From positions 1-12,945 of the forward strand of contig JAEOTF010000347.1 in assembly GCA_016840025.1 (NCBI GenBank): a stretch of 12,945 bases of DNA. The letters are read 5' to 3'. Of this stretch, positions 1 to 6,977 are shown piece after piece (position 1 is the first letter of the stretch; each line of letters begins with the position of its first letter). A program made the position numbers and the translations under genes. The notes beneath the pieces were generated by a model, which searched no databases, was not told where the DNA came from, and saw only the letters and a program-made list of their open reading frames with translations. This DNA is from Candidatus Hodarchaeota archaeon (GTDB lineage: Archaea; Asgardarchaeota; Heimdallarchaeia; Hodarchaeales; YT1-039).

Positions 1-204
1 CCATAATCGAAGAGAAATATCAAATTTCCCTATTGTGATTTTTTTGATGCTCATCTTCGGGTCTATCGTTTTCTGGTATTCTATTTCAAACTTCCTCTCT
101 ATATATCTTTTTAAAATCGTGGATTTACCGACAGTATTATCTCCAAATAGAACTATTTTCATCTCTATCTTTTTATATAAGGAAGTTGTAGTTCGCATTT
201 TCAT
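1..204 (-). CDS. Ras-like small GTPase, N-terminal part (cut by window edge)
   Basis: Reading the minus strand from an ATG at 204 gives 68 residues running off the left edge. The P-loop GDNTVGKST (residues 21-29) fits the G1 motif GxxxxGK[S/T]. A threonine at residue 46 (QKTIDP) sits where the switch I G2 threonine belongs. The last residues, RLW, reach the tryptophan that begins G3 (WDxAGQ), so the break falls just before switch II. G4, G5 and the C-terminus are outside the window. Start choice is uncertain: ATGs at 204, 198 and 162 are in frame, and the last gives the family-typical MKIVLFGDNTVGKST. An in-frame TAG at 238-240 limits any extension. It resembles the complete GTPase at 9083-9634 in layout but is clearly divergent. 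GTPase identity is firm. Its partner and pathway are unknown. Confidence 0.85.
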   Translation of the reverse strand, partial: MKMRTTTSLYKKIEMKIVLFGDNTVGKSTILKRYIERKFEIEYQKTIDPKMSIKKITIGKFDISLRLW

Positions 205-226
205 TTGGTCTTCTTTTTTTCTTTGT

Positions 227-282
227 AAGAGAGTTTCCTATAATATTGAATGAGTGTTAAAGAATAAGATTCTTACTCTCTT
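227..282. repeat. Nested inverted repeat upstream of the GTPase
   Basis: AAGAGAGT (227-234) and ACTCTCTT (275-282) are perfect 8-base reverse complements. Inside them AAGAAT (260-265) and ATTCTT (269-274) form a 6-base stem with a 3-base loop. On the minus strand this would lie in the leader or promoter of the GTPase gene. It could be an RNA structure or a protein-binding site; AT-rich DNA makes chance a real possibility. Confidence 0.4.
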
Positions 283-330
283 TTTAATATTAAGAACAGA
301 CTAGTCCACTAAATACAGTACGCATTAAAC

Positions 331-360
331 ATAGCCAAACGTGGCTAAACATCGCTAAAT
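331..360. repeat. Three tandem 10-base repeats with a perfect 6-base hairpin
   Basis: The units ATAGCCAAAC, GTGGCTAAAC and ATCGCTAAAT follow one another with a shared xxxGCyAAAy core. The first two also form a perfect hairpin, TAGCCA-AACG-TGGCTA (332-347). The 10-base period equals about one helical turn, so a protein could bind one face of the DNA. Function is unknown. Confidence 0.5.
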
Positions 361-370
361 GTTCTTCTTC

Positions 371-422
371 TCAGGTTGCAAACTCTGAAGAGAGGTTTTC
401 TGCTTACGGTGAACAAACCTGA
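371..422. repeat. Inverted repeat with an alternative pairing partner
   Basis: TCAGGTT (371-377) pairs perfectly with AACCTGA (416-422). AGGTTT (393-398) pairs perfectly with AAACCT (415-420). The two stems share the same right arm and cannot form together. This could be a structured RNA segment on the minus strand, but no known riboswitch or small RNA class is recognised. Confidence 0.35.
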
Positions 423-511
423 AAATTTAAAGTCTTTTATGAATAGCTTTAAGCCAATTACTACTATATTTACTATATAAGAACTCAAGAGAGCATGGTA
501 TTGAATTTAAT

Positions 512-524
512 AAAAACTAGTTTT
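512..524 (-). terminator. Possible terminator of the kinase operon
   Basis: A perfect 12-base palindrome, AAAACTAGTTTT (513-524), is followed on the minus strand by a fifth T and further T-rich sequence, 64 bases after the stop codon of the downstream kinase. Archaeal termination mainly needs T-tracts, so this is plausible but weak. Confidence 0.3.
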
Positions 525-587
525 CTGTGAGAGAAAGATAAAATTATTAGAGAACTTTAGAATATTTCAATTATATAGTTATGAAAC

Positions 588-2162
588 TTAATACTTCAAG
601 TCATTTTTTAACGGAACTGTAAAATAAAAAGTTGAACCTTCTCCTAACTTTGATTCAGCCCAGATTCGACCATCATGTCGCTCAATGATTCTTTTACAGA
701 TTGCTAAGCCGATACCAGTACCGGAGTATTCTTCAATTGCATGTAATCGTTCAAAAATCTCAAAAATCCGGTTAAAATACTTCTTATCTATTCCAATTCC
801 ATTATCACTTATAGAAAAGAGCCACTCTACTTCTTCTAACTTTTTCACTGATATATGAATCCTAGGTTTTTCTTCACTTCGGTATTTAACTGCATTATGA
901 ATCAAATGAGCGAATACATGAATTAATTGGGACTTATCCGCAGTAATTGTTGGCAGTGAATCATATATGATTTCTGCGTTATTCTCTTTGATAATATCGG
1001 CTACTTTTTCGATTTCCAAGGCTTGAGTCAATACAGAAGAAACATTTACATTATTAAAGGGTTTTCCTCTTATATGAATTTGGGAATAGTCTAGAAAATC
1101 CTTAACTAAATGATGAATATGCACCCCTCCATCTACAGCCCCTTTAAGAAGGGTTTTTACATCAGGATCTATGCTTGTACCATATTTCTTTCTGAGAGCA
1201 ATTTCAAGCAGTTGAACAGATCCTGTTATTGATCGCAAAGCCCCATTTAAGTCATGAGCGGCAATACTAATATATTGTTGGAGTTGCTGGTTTGAAAGTT
1301 CTAGCTCTTTTACAGTCCTTTGTAATATCTCTTCCATTTCCTTTTGTTCAGTGATATCCCGAACAATGCTCCCCATCATGAAACCCTTCTCTGTCCTGAT
1401 TGGGAAGGGTAATAGTTGAATTATTCTCCTTGTTCCATCTTTCTGTACAATAAACCTTTCTGACAATTTATTTAACCATGGAGACTCCCCTATTATGATT
1501 GTTTCCGTCATTAAAGTTTTAAGCTGTTTGTATACTTCTTCATTCTTCCTCTCTGCAGGTATCATCTGAAATTGAACATCCCACATAAATTTACCTAATA
1601 CTTCTGCTTTTTTTTGTCCAGTAATCCGTTCTATACCTAGATTCCATTCAATTACCTTTCCAAATTCATCAACTAGACTAATACCATCATAGGATTGCTC
1701 AACAAGATTACGAAGCTTTTCTTCACTATCTTGCAATGCTTTTTCCATTTTTTTCCGCTTTGTAATGTCATAGAAGTTCAATACTCTTCCAACAATATCT
1801 TCCCCCATTTTCAGGGGTTTAAAATGGCATTCGAATGCTTTACCATCCCTAAATTCAAGAATATCGATTTTTTCAATATTAGGCTTGCTATATAACTCTT
1901 TAATTCTTTTAATGAAATTTTCTGGATGCTTTAGTTGGTCAATAATATATGATATAACTTTCTCCTCTTCTCGTGATTCAATTATCTTATCTGGAATTCC
2001 CCACATTTCAATAAATTTCTGATTGAAACTCAATATCTTTCTATCTTTGTTACTCACAAAAATTCCGGCGGAAATTGACTCAAGAGTGGATTGAAGAATA
2101 GGAAAAGGTGTTGTTATCTCCCTCTCTGCATATTTATGCTTGTTTATGGTTTTTTTATCCAT
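588..2162 (-). CDS. PAS-PAS sensor histidine kinase (downstream gene of a kinase pair)
   Basis: A 524-residue, apparently soluble kinase; no membrane segment is visible. PAS 1 spans about residues 22-135 (ends YDITKRKK) and PAS 2 about 145-275 (ends VRDITEQKE). A short coiled region (276-298) leads to the dimerisation/phosphoacceptor helix with His303 in SIAAHDLNGAL. The HATPase domain shows the N-box Asn423 (HNAVKY), G1 DNGIGID (453-459), F-box region (IFEIFERL) and G2 GTGIGLAICK (481-490), so ATP binding looks intact. The H-box is unusual: Ala replaces Ser before the His, and the usual Pro of HDLxxPL is missing. The ATG is preceded by GGAG (2167-2170) at 4 bases, which supports this start. 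The upstream kinase stop is only 20 bases away, so the two genes are likely cotranscribed. No response regulator is nearby. Signal and target are unknown. Confidence 0.9.
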   Translation of the reverse strand: MDKKTINKHKYAEREITTPFPILQSTLESISAGIFVSNKDRKILSFNQKFIEMWGIPDKIIESREEEKVISYIIDQLKHPENFIKRIKELYSKPNIEKIDILEFRDGKAFECHFKPLKMGEDIVGRVLNFYDITKRKKMEKALQDSEEKLRNLVEQSYDGISLVDEFGKVIEWNLGIERITGQKKAEVLGKFMWDVQFQMIPAERKNEEVYKQLKTLMTETIIIGESPWLNKLSERFIVQKDGTRRIIQLLPFPIRTEKGFMMGSIVRDITEQKEMEEILQRTVKELELSNQQLQQYISIAAHDLNGALRSITGSVQLLEIALRKKYGTSIDPDVKTLLKGAVDGGVHIHHLVKDFLDYSQIHIRGKPFNNVNVSSVLTQALEIEKVADIIKENNAEIIYDSLPTITADKSQLIHVFAHLIHNAVKYRSEEKPRIHISVKKLEEVEWLFSISDNGIGIDKKYFNRIFEIFERLHAIEEYSGTGIGLAICKRIIERHDGRIWAESKLGEGSTFYFTVPLKNDLKY

Positions 2163-2182
2163 ACTTCTCCACTTGAACCCTT

Positions 2183-3700
2183 TTACTTCTTAATAACATT
2201 TTGAAGTTTGGGTAATGTAAAATAGAATGTACTACCTTTTCCTATCGAGGACTCAAGCCATATATTTCCCTCTTCTTCTTCAATTATCTTTTTACACAAT
2301 GCTAGACCAATACCAGTTCCTTCTACCTTATCTCGTGGAGCTAATGTTTGGAAGATTTGAAAAATCTTCTTAAAATATTTTTCATCGATCCCAGGACCAT
2401 TATCAGTTATACTGAACTTCCAATGGTCTCTTTCATCTGTACATTGAACTTTAATTAAACCTTGGGGCTTATCCATGAACTTGGTTGCATTGTCTAACAA
2501 ATTTTGAAAAACTTGCGCAATATGAGTTCTCTTACAAGTAATAATCGGTAAACTTGCCATTATTTCTATTTTGATGTGATTAGGTGGATTAATTAAGTCA
2601 ATAATCTCTTCAATGAGGTCTTTTAAGTCTACATTCACTCTTTCTTCTCGAAGTTGTCCCAAAAGTGAGTAATGCAGGATACCATCAACAAGTGTATCCA
2701 TTCTCTTCACTCGATCGCGGATTAAGCTCATTCGTTGTCTTCCTTCTGCATCAAATATGTCACTATAATCTTTAGCTATCCAATCAGATAAATAAGCGAT
2801 TCCTCGTAAGGGGGCTTTCAAATCATGGGATACAATAGAAGCAAAGTCCTTTAGTTTAATATTAGCCTGTTTTAATTCTTCTTCCCTTAATTTTTGTATA
2901 GTAATATCAATCATTGTTATAAAATCAGCAGGTTTACCTTTATAATTGATTGAATTCGAAAATATCTCTAGCCATTTAGTTTTATTTGTTTTCGTAACTA
3001 TTCGGAATTGATAATGTGGGATTAATCCATTTATTTCACCAATTTGCTTCTTTTGCATTTGTTTTATCGCAAAAGGTTCATCCAAGGGATGGATAAAATC
3101 CTGTATATTCCTTAATGTTAAATCCATAATTTCTATTTTTGGAATTTCTAGTATTTGAGAAAGTGCTTCATTAGCATATGTAATTTGATTTTCTTGAACA
3201 ATAGCCATTCCAACAAGAGGAGATTCAGAGATTAATCGAAACTTTTGTTCAATTTCAAATAGTCCCTCTTCCGCCTCTTTTTGCTTGGAAATATCACGAA
3301 AAATGTTCATAGTGCCTGTAAATTTACCAATATCATTTTTTAATACTGTGACAGCCATTTCAATTGGAATATGCTCACCAGTTTTGGTTGGGGCAGGAAA
3401 CTCCATTCGTGGTATCGAATCTACCTCTTGAAACTCTAAAAAGTGTTTTTGAGCTTTTGTTCGATTTTCAAGGCTTGGAATAAATTCGAAAAATTTTTTC
3501 CCTACCATTTCCTCTCGTTCAAAGCCAAAAATATGAGTATAGCTATTGTTCACTTCCATGATCATACCATAGGCATCAACTATAACTATACCATCAGGAG
3601 CCATTTCAATTAGAGTACAGATTTCCCCTTTGCTTTTCTGTGAGCTACTCTTCATATGCTTGCATTTGTTATCATTATTCTCTGTAAAGCTTATACTCAC
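2183..3700 (-). CDS. PAS-PAS sensor histidine kinase (first gene of the kinase pair)
   Basis: A 505-residue cytosolic kinase. PAS 1 spans about residues 25-140 (APDGIVIVDAYG to FRDISKQKE) and PAS 2 about 150-270 (ends IDITIQK). The H-box is SHDLKAPLRG with His292. The HATPase domain has Asn404 (DNATKF), G1 DNGPGID (433-439), the IFQIFQTL F-box, and G2 GTGIGLALCK (461-470). All catalytic elements are present. The transmitter half is clearly paralogous to the plus-strand kinase at 10592-11794: both share a DWI/DWL-x-x-DY segment after the H-box, an FQTLxPxDxVEG lid region, and similar spacing. The start is GTG at 3700, supported by AGGTG (3708-3712) 7 bases upstream; an ATG at 3655 is the alternative. 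The frame stays open 59 codons further upstream but has no usual start codon there. PAS ligands are unknown. Confidence 0.9.
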   Translation of the reverse strand: MSISFTENNDNKCKHMKSSSQKSKGEICTLIEMAPDGIVIVDAYGMIMEVNNSYTHIFGFEREEMVGKKFFEFIPSLENRTKAQKHFLEFQEVDSIPRMEFPAPTKTGEHIPIEMAVTVLKNDIGKFTGTMNIFRDISKQKEAEEGLFEIEQKFRLISESPLVGMAIVQENQITYANEALSQILEIPKIEIMDLTLRNIQDFIHPLDEPFAIKQMQKKQIGEINGLIPHYQFRIVTKTNKTKWLEIFSNSINYKGKPADFITMIDITIQKLREEELKQANIKLKDFASIVSHDLKAPLRGIAYLSDWIAKDYSDIFDAEGRQRMSLIRDRVKRMDTLVDGILHYSLLGQLREERVNVDLKDLIEEIIDLINPPNHIKIEIMASLPIITCKRTHIAQVFQNLLDNATKFMDKPQGLIKVQCTDERDHWKFSITDNGPGIDEKYFKKIFQIFQTLAPRDKVEGTGIGLALCKKIIEEEEGNIWLESSIGKGSTFYFTLPKLQNVIKK

Positions 3701-4034
3701 AATATCACACCTAATCCATGTATCTTGGCAAATGTTACAGTTCCCCTGAATACTATCAACCCAGCTAAAACTAACTCCGAGATTAGCTTGGATTTTGCAT
3801 AGCTTGTATTCTGGTATATTATTCTCATCAATTTCTGGTCTCTGTTTTTTCTCTCTTTCAGTGTATACCTCGTACTATTATATCAAATAGGTTAAGTACT
3901 CTTTAATTATCCAATATTCACAAGTTCAAAAAATAAATAATAAAAATCTGTGCAAGATACCTCTAATAATCAGTTATTCTGACATTTTTTGGCTTTAGAT
4001 AGAATTAATCGAACATGGAATAGTTGGGGTCACA
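3701..4034. other. Intergenic gap upstream of the kinase operon
   Basis: This separates the end of the tandem RHH gene from the start of the kinase pair, both on the minus strand. A minus-strand TATA-like stretch, TTGATATAATA (about 3876-3886), could be the kinase promoter with a leader of roughly 150 bases. An open frame (3701-3874) continuous with the kinase runs through the leader without ATG, GTG or TTG. It encodes a cysteine-containing stretch (NCNICQDTWIRCD) and is reported as a finding rather than a gene. T-rich minus-strand sequence near 3940-3955, downstream of the RHH gene, may help termination. No RNA gene was recognised. Confidence 0.35.
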
Positions 4035-4937
4035 TTAAGGATAGGTTTTGACTCTAGAGAGCTGAAGGAGTCGAGGGATAGAGTCAGGAAAGTCAACTTT
4101 ACCACAGTTGTAAATACCAGTAACTGACTTAACAAAATCCACTTTCTTAACGTCAGGATTAAACTGTAAATATCCAACACGATGGAATAAGACTTTACTA
4201 TCGTTTAATTCTTGTAAATCTGAACAGCTAACTTGTAATTCATTCAATGAAGTAATAATTAGAAATTCCAGAGGGTCCGCAATTATTTCATGAGCTAAAA
4301 TCTGGATAATTTCTACTTCAGGATTCGTTTGTGCCAGTATTTCATTAATTGCTTCACCAATTTTTTGATTATTGAGTTGACAAGCGGAGACAAATTCATC
4401 ATAGATGTTTTTATTCACATTTCTTATTGTAATGTCCTTTATACTCCCTTCAGAAGGAACATATTGAATTGGAGAACGTTTCAATGAATACCAGATTAAA
4501 TTTGAAACATTTTCTGGTTTAGTGACATTACAATTTCGAATTCTATGAATATGTTTCAAAATGGTCTTTGTGTCTATATCATCTTTTAATGTGAGTTTTT
4601 CTATGTTTTTAAAGACAAATTTTACTTTTTCTCCAGCTTCAGCTAAGTCTTCTTTCGATATTATTAGATTTTTTTCTCCTTCTATGGTTTCCAGATTTTC
4701 TATTGATCCCATAAGAATTTTTCTAAAGCGATGAGGGCCAATTACTGCTGGAAAATCTTTTTTATAATGAGTAATCAATCTACTGAATATCCGACCAATG
4801 CTATGTCCCCACATTTTGGATAGAGATACAAATTGATCATAAAGCGTTTTATCTACCCCCCTAATTGTAACCGTTTTAACTTCATGAGCACAAGAGTGCG
4901 ATTTTTTCACTCTAAGTGATGAATGTTCAGGATTCAT
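4035..4937 (-). CDS. Tandem ribbon-helix-helix protein with an internal duplication; candidate regulator
   Basis: A 300-residue protein that I do not recognise as a named family. It consists of two copies of the same unit. Ribbon-helix-helix-like segments lie at about residues 20-59 (KTVTIRGVDKTLYDQFVS) and 166-204 (KDITIRNVNKNIYDEFVS), sharing TIRxVxKxxYDxFVS and a later IG. Each is followed by a strand-rich domain, about 75-152 and 221-296, which also align with each other: (I/V)SxxDL, then a K-V-x-F stretch, then IRNCNV / IYNCGKV followed by a Pro. RHH proteins normally bind DNA as dimers through the ribbon; here one chain could supply both ribbons. The gene is divergent from an ABC exporter pair, and both promoters share a motif, which suggests local and self regulation. 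The ATG at 4937 has only a weak AGGT upstream. RHH assignment is by pattern, and the second domain is of unknown function (perhaps a short solenoid or LRR-like fold). Confidence 0.75.
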   Translation of the reverse strand: MNPEHSSLRVKKSHSCAHEVKTVTIRGVDKTLYDQFVSLSKMWGHSIGRIFSRLITHYKKDFPAVIGPHRFRKILMGSIENLETIEGEKNLIISKEDLAEAGEKVKFVFKNIEKLTLKDDIDTKTILKHIHRIRNCNVTKPENVSNLIWYSLKRSPIQYVPSEGSIKDITIRNVNKNIYDEFVSACQLNNQKIGEAINEILAQTNPEVEIIQILAHEIIADPLEFLIITSLNELQVSCSDLQELNDSKVLFHRVGYLQFNPDVKKVDFVKSVTGIYNCGKVDFPDSIPRLLQLSRVKTYP

Positions 4938-4952
4938 TTAGTTAACCTAGTC

Positions 4953-4970
4953 AAACCTGTAAAACCTGTA
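4953..4970. repeat. Exact tandem 9-base repeat, possible operator
   Basis: AAACCTGTA occurs twice without a gap (4953-4961 and 4962-4970). It overlaps the predicted transcription start of the RHH gene and the shared element at 4947-4956. A related sequence, GTAAAACTTGT, lies at 5056-5066 in the exporter promoter. Tandem short sites suit RHH repressors. Confidence 0.5.
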
Positions 4971-4980
4971 AAATATATTA

Positions 4981-4990
4981 TTATATAAAA
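4981..4990 (-). promoter_or_regulatory. TATA-like box of the RHH gene
   Basis: On the minus strand the sequence reads TTTTATATAA, about 48 bases before the ATG at 4937. This gives a predicted transcription start near 4959, inside the tandem repeat at 4953-4970. No upstream BRE was confirmed. Confidence 0.5.
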
Positions 4991-5046
4991 CTCTTTTCTT
5001 TTAAGATACATTATTAAAAATATGAATCATTTTCAGAAAAAAAAAA

Positions 5047-5055
5047 TTTATATAT
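5047..5055 (+). promoter_or_regulatory. TATA-like box of the ABC exporter operon
   Basis: TTTATATAT lies about 76 bases before the ATG at 5127, behind an A-rich stretch. The predicted start of transcription is near 5077, within the inverted repeat at 5059-5077. Confidence 0.5.
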
Positions 5056-5058
5056 GTA

Positions 5059-5077
5059 AAACTTGTCAACCAAGTTT
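5059..5077. promoter_or_regulatory. Perfect inverted repeat, candidate operator
   Basis: AAACTTG (5059-5065) and CAAGTTT (5071-5077) are exact reverse complements around TCAAC. It sits directly downstream of the TATA-like box, the place where a repressor would hinder polymerase recruitment or initiation. Confidence 0.5.
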
Positions 5078-5080
5078 GAT

Positions 5081-5091
5081 TAGTCAGACTA
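5081..5091. promoter_or_regulatory. Short palindrome TAGTC-A-GACTA, candidate operator half
   Basis: Perfect 5-base arms around a central A. TAGTCA also occurs at 4948-4953 in the RHH-gene promoter. Together with the repeat at 5059-5077 it may be one composite binding region. Confidence 0.4.
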
Positions 5092-5126
5092 GAATAGCTT
5101 AAGATAGAAATTGGAATCGGACTCAG

Positions 5127-6977
5127 ATGCAATCTATAGCAAAAACTACACAAACTGACAAAATTTGTCTTGATGATGTTGATTTAACTACTAAAAAGCA
5201 TTACCGCTCAGGAAAGCACTTATTTTTCTCATTCTTTTGGAATACCCCTTCACTGATTGCCATATCTTTGATATTCATGCTGGTCTCTTCTCTTACCAGA
5301 ACATATCCGGCGGTTTTGATTGGGGAAGCATTTGATGTCCTATATGAAGACGGTTTCGAGAATCAATTTATATTAACAACTGTGCTCATTATCATCGTTA
5401 GTATAGTTAATTTTACTAGTTCCTTTCTTGCAAATTATGTGTTTGGGGTCACTGCATTTGCATATGAAAGAGACGTTCGCCAAGAATTCTTTGATGTAAT
5501 TCAAAGTCACAGTCTTACCTTTCATGATGAACAAAATAGCAGTAAGTTACTTTCAATGGGTATGACAGAGATTAGCCAGATGCGTATGGGTATTATGCCA
5601 TCTATGCGAATGATCATCAATGCAATTTTTTCGATCATAATAACTGTCTTTTTCCTAACTCAAATACAAGTTTATTATGGAATTATTGCTCTGTTAGGTT
5701 TTATTATCTATTTTTTCTTTGCTTACCGTTATTCAAGAAGAATAGCTCCTGTTCGAAGGAATTTAGCGAATAGTATTGGTGAACTAACCGAGGCCTCTCA
5801 AGAGATCTTTCGAGGGATTGAGGTTGTTAGAGGGATGTCAGCTGATGAAAGAGAAAAAAATCAATTTGAAACTAAAAGTAAGACCTATGCGAATCTTGCA
5901 GAACGAGAAGGAAAGATGTCTGCATTTTACTTACCTGGATTGGTATTAATTGCTATTACTGTTCTCATGTTTGGCATTGGGTTAGTTAACGTCTTTAATA
6001 ATGAAATTACAGCAGGTCAAATGATCCAAGCAGTGGCTTTATTACTTAATTTACAAACTTTCAACTTTGTTCTCCCTATGGCCTTATTAAATGTCCAGGC
6101 AGGTCTAGTAAATTCTGATAGAATATGGAGAATCATTAATTGGAAGGATCCTCAACCAGATGAAGCCTGTGAATCAACACCAGTGAATTGGAAGGGAACT
6201 ATCACATTTGATAATGTCAGCTTCTCTTATAATGGTAATAATTCGAAACTAGCATTGAAAAACATTAATGTAGAAATTCCGACAGGTAGTAATATAGCAG
6301 TGATTGGAGGGCCAGGGAGTGGGAAATCGACACTCTTAAAACTACTTTTACGGTTATACGATCCACAAGAAGGACAAATATTGATTGATGGTATTCCTTT
6401 GAATCAAATACCTGCAGTAGATGTCAGACAACATGTTGCTCGTGTAGAACAAGAGATTTTTCTCTTTTCAGCATCAATAAAAGAGAATATTACGTTTGCT
6501 AGACCTGATGCTAGTGATAAAGAAATAATTGCTGCAGCTAAAGCAGCTCAAGCTCATGAATTTATCGATAATATGCCTGAGAGGTATGATACTGTCATTG
6601 GTGAAAGAGGAGTGACACTATCAGGGGGACAACGGCAACGACTTGCGATCGCTCGTGCACTCCTTGCAGATCCAGAAATCCTATTATTAGATGATTCTGT
6701 TTCAGCTGTTGATTCTAAGACTGAAATGGTCCTTCGTAAAGCTCTTGATAATCTTATGGAAGGACGAACTTCTCTCACTGTAACACAGCGTTTAAACACA
6801 CTGGTCAGGGCAGATTTGATCATTTTGCTTGATAAAGGTGAGACACTCGCTGTAGGAAAACATGAAGAATTATTAGAGACATGTCCAGAGTACCGTCAAA
6901 TTTTTGAACTGCTTCCTGAATCTGAAAGAATCACCACTGTTGATAAAACCACTGTGGAGACTGGAGGTGTTTCCTAA
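5127..6977 (+). CDS. ABC exporter half-transporter, degenerate-site subunit
   Basis: A 616-residue type IV ABC exporter half: an N-terminal six-helix membrane domain (about residues 35-330) and a C-terminal nucleotide-binding domain (about 355-600). NBD motifs are Walker A GGPGSGKST (394-402), Q-loop Gln442, signature LSGGQ (498-502), and Walker B ILLLDD. Asp523 stands where the catalytic Glu belongs, and Gln554 (TVTQR) replaces the switch His. This pattern marks the non-hydrolysing site of heterodimeric exporters (known for TM287/288-like and BmrCD-like pairs). The partner gene begins at the last base of this stop codon (TAATG), so the two are translationally coupled. The substrate cannot be read from the sequence; drugs, lipids or peptides are all possible. 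The ATG at 5127 has only a weak Shine-Dalgarno-like GGA upstream. Expression is probably controlled from 4938-5126. Confidence 0.93.
   Translation: MQSIAKTTQTDKICLDDVDLTTKKHYRSGKHLFFSFFWNTPSLIAISLIFMLVSSLTRTYPAVLIGEAFDVLYEDGFENQFILTTVLIIIVSIVNFTSSFLANYVFGVTAFAYERDVRQEFFDVIQSHSLTFHDEQNSSKLLSMGMTEISQMRMGIMPSMRMIINAIFSIIITVFFLTQIQVYYGIIALLGFIIYFFFAYRYSRRIAPVRRNLANSIGELTEASQEIFRGIEVVRGMSADEREKNQFETKSKTYANLAEREGKMSAFYLPGLVLIAITVLMFGIGLVNVFNNEITAGQMIQAVALLLNLQTFNFVLPMALLNVQAGLVNSDRIWRIINWKDPQPDEACESTPVNWKGTITFDNVSFSYNGNNSKLALKNINVEIPTGSNIAVIGGPGSGKSTLLKLLLRLYDPQEGQILIDGIPLNQIPAVDVRQHVARVEQEIFLFSASIKENITFARPDASDKEIIAAAKAAQAHEFIDNMPERYDTVIGERGVTLSGGQRQRLAIARALLADPEILLLDDSVSAVDSKTEMVLRKALDNLMEGRTSLTVTQRLNTLVRADLIILLDKGETLAVGKHEELLETCPEYRQIFELLPESERITTVDKTTVETGGVS
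6963..6969 (+). promoter_or_regulatory. Strong ribosome binding site of the second ABC gene
   Basis: GGAGGTG lies inside the end of the first ABC gene, 7 bases before the ATG at 6977. It fixes the start of the partner gene and supports equal production of both subunits. Confidence 0.8.

Larger units (their letters stand above)
205..587. other. Intergenic gap without a convincing gene; repeats and inverted repeats
   Basis: This lies between the partial GTPase and the end of the kinase operon, both on the minus strand. No open frame here looks like a protein. It holds an 8-base inverted repeat around a smaller one (227-282), three 10-base direct repeats with a perfect hairpin (331-360), alternative pairings between 371 and 422, and a 12-base palindrome (513-524). 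A TATA-like stretch on the minus strand, CTTATATAG (about 474-482), could start a transcript running left through the repeats. That transcript would be either a long GTPase leader or a small RNA. This is inference only. Confidence 0.4.
4938..5126. promoter_or_regulatory. Divergent promoter region of the RHH gene and the ABC exporter operon
   Basis: Both flanking genes start here. Each direction has a TATA-like box followed by GTTTGA(C/T)TAG in the same orientation relative to transcription: minus strand at 4956-4947, plus strand at 5074-5083 (9 of 10 bases identical). These lie roughly 23-40 bases past the TATA centres, where an archaeal transcription start is expected, so a bound protein would block initiation. 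Binding by the adjacent RHH protein is inference. Confidence 0.6.

Noticed and set aside
35..253. Plus-strand open frame of 72 codons
   Set aside because: It lies opposite the partial GTPase, whose P-loop is unmistakable; the plus-strand product is a low-complexity hydrophobic translation.
331..360. CRISPR-like repeats
   Set aside because: The units are 10 bases, contiguous and imperfect, with no spacers and no cas genes nearby.
300..430. Possible tRNA or SRP-type RNA in the left gap
   Set aside because: No T-arm consensus, anticodon stem or CCA-proximal acceptor pairing was found, and the SRP domain motif is absent; only simple stems are visible.
3995..4180. Minus-strand frame of 61 codons at the end of the RHH gene
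   Set aside because: It overlaps the second duplicated domain in another phase; the repeat alignment shows the RHH frame is the coding one.
6554..6823. Minus-strand open frame inside the first ABC gene
   Set aside because: It covers the highly conserved signature and Walker B region of the ABC gene in antisense; it is a shadow.
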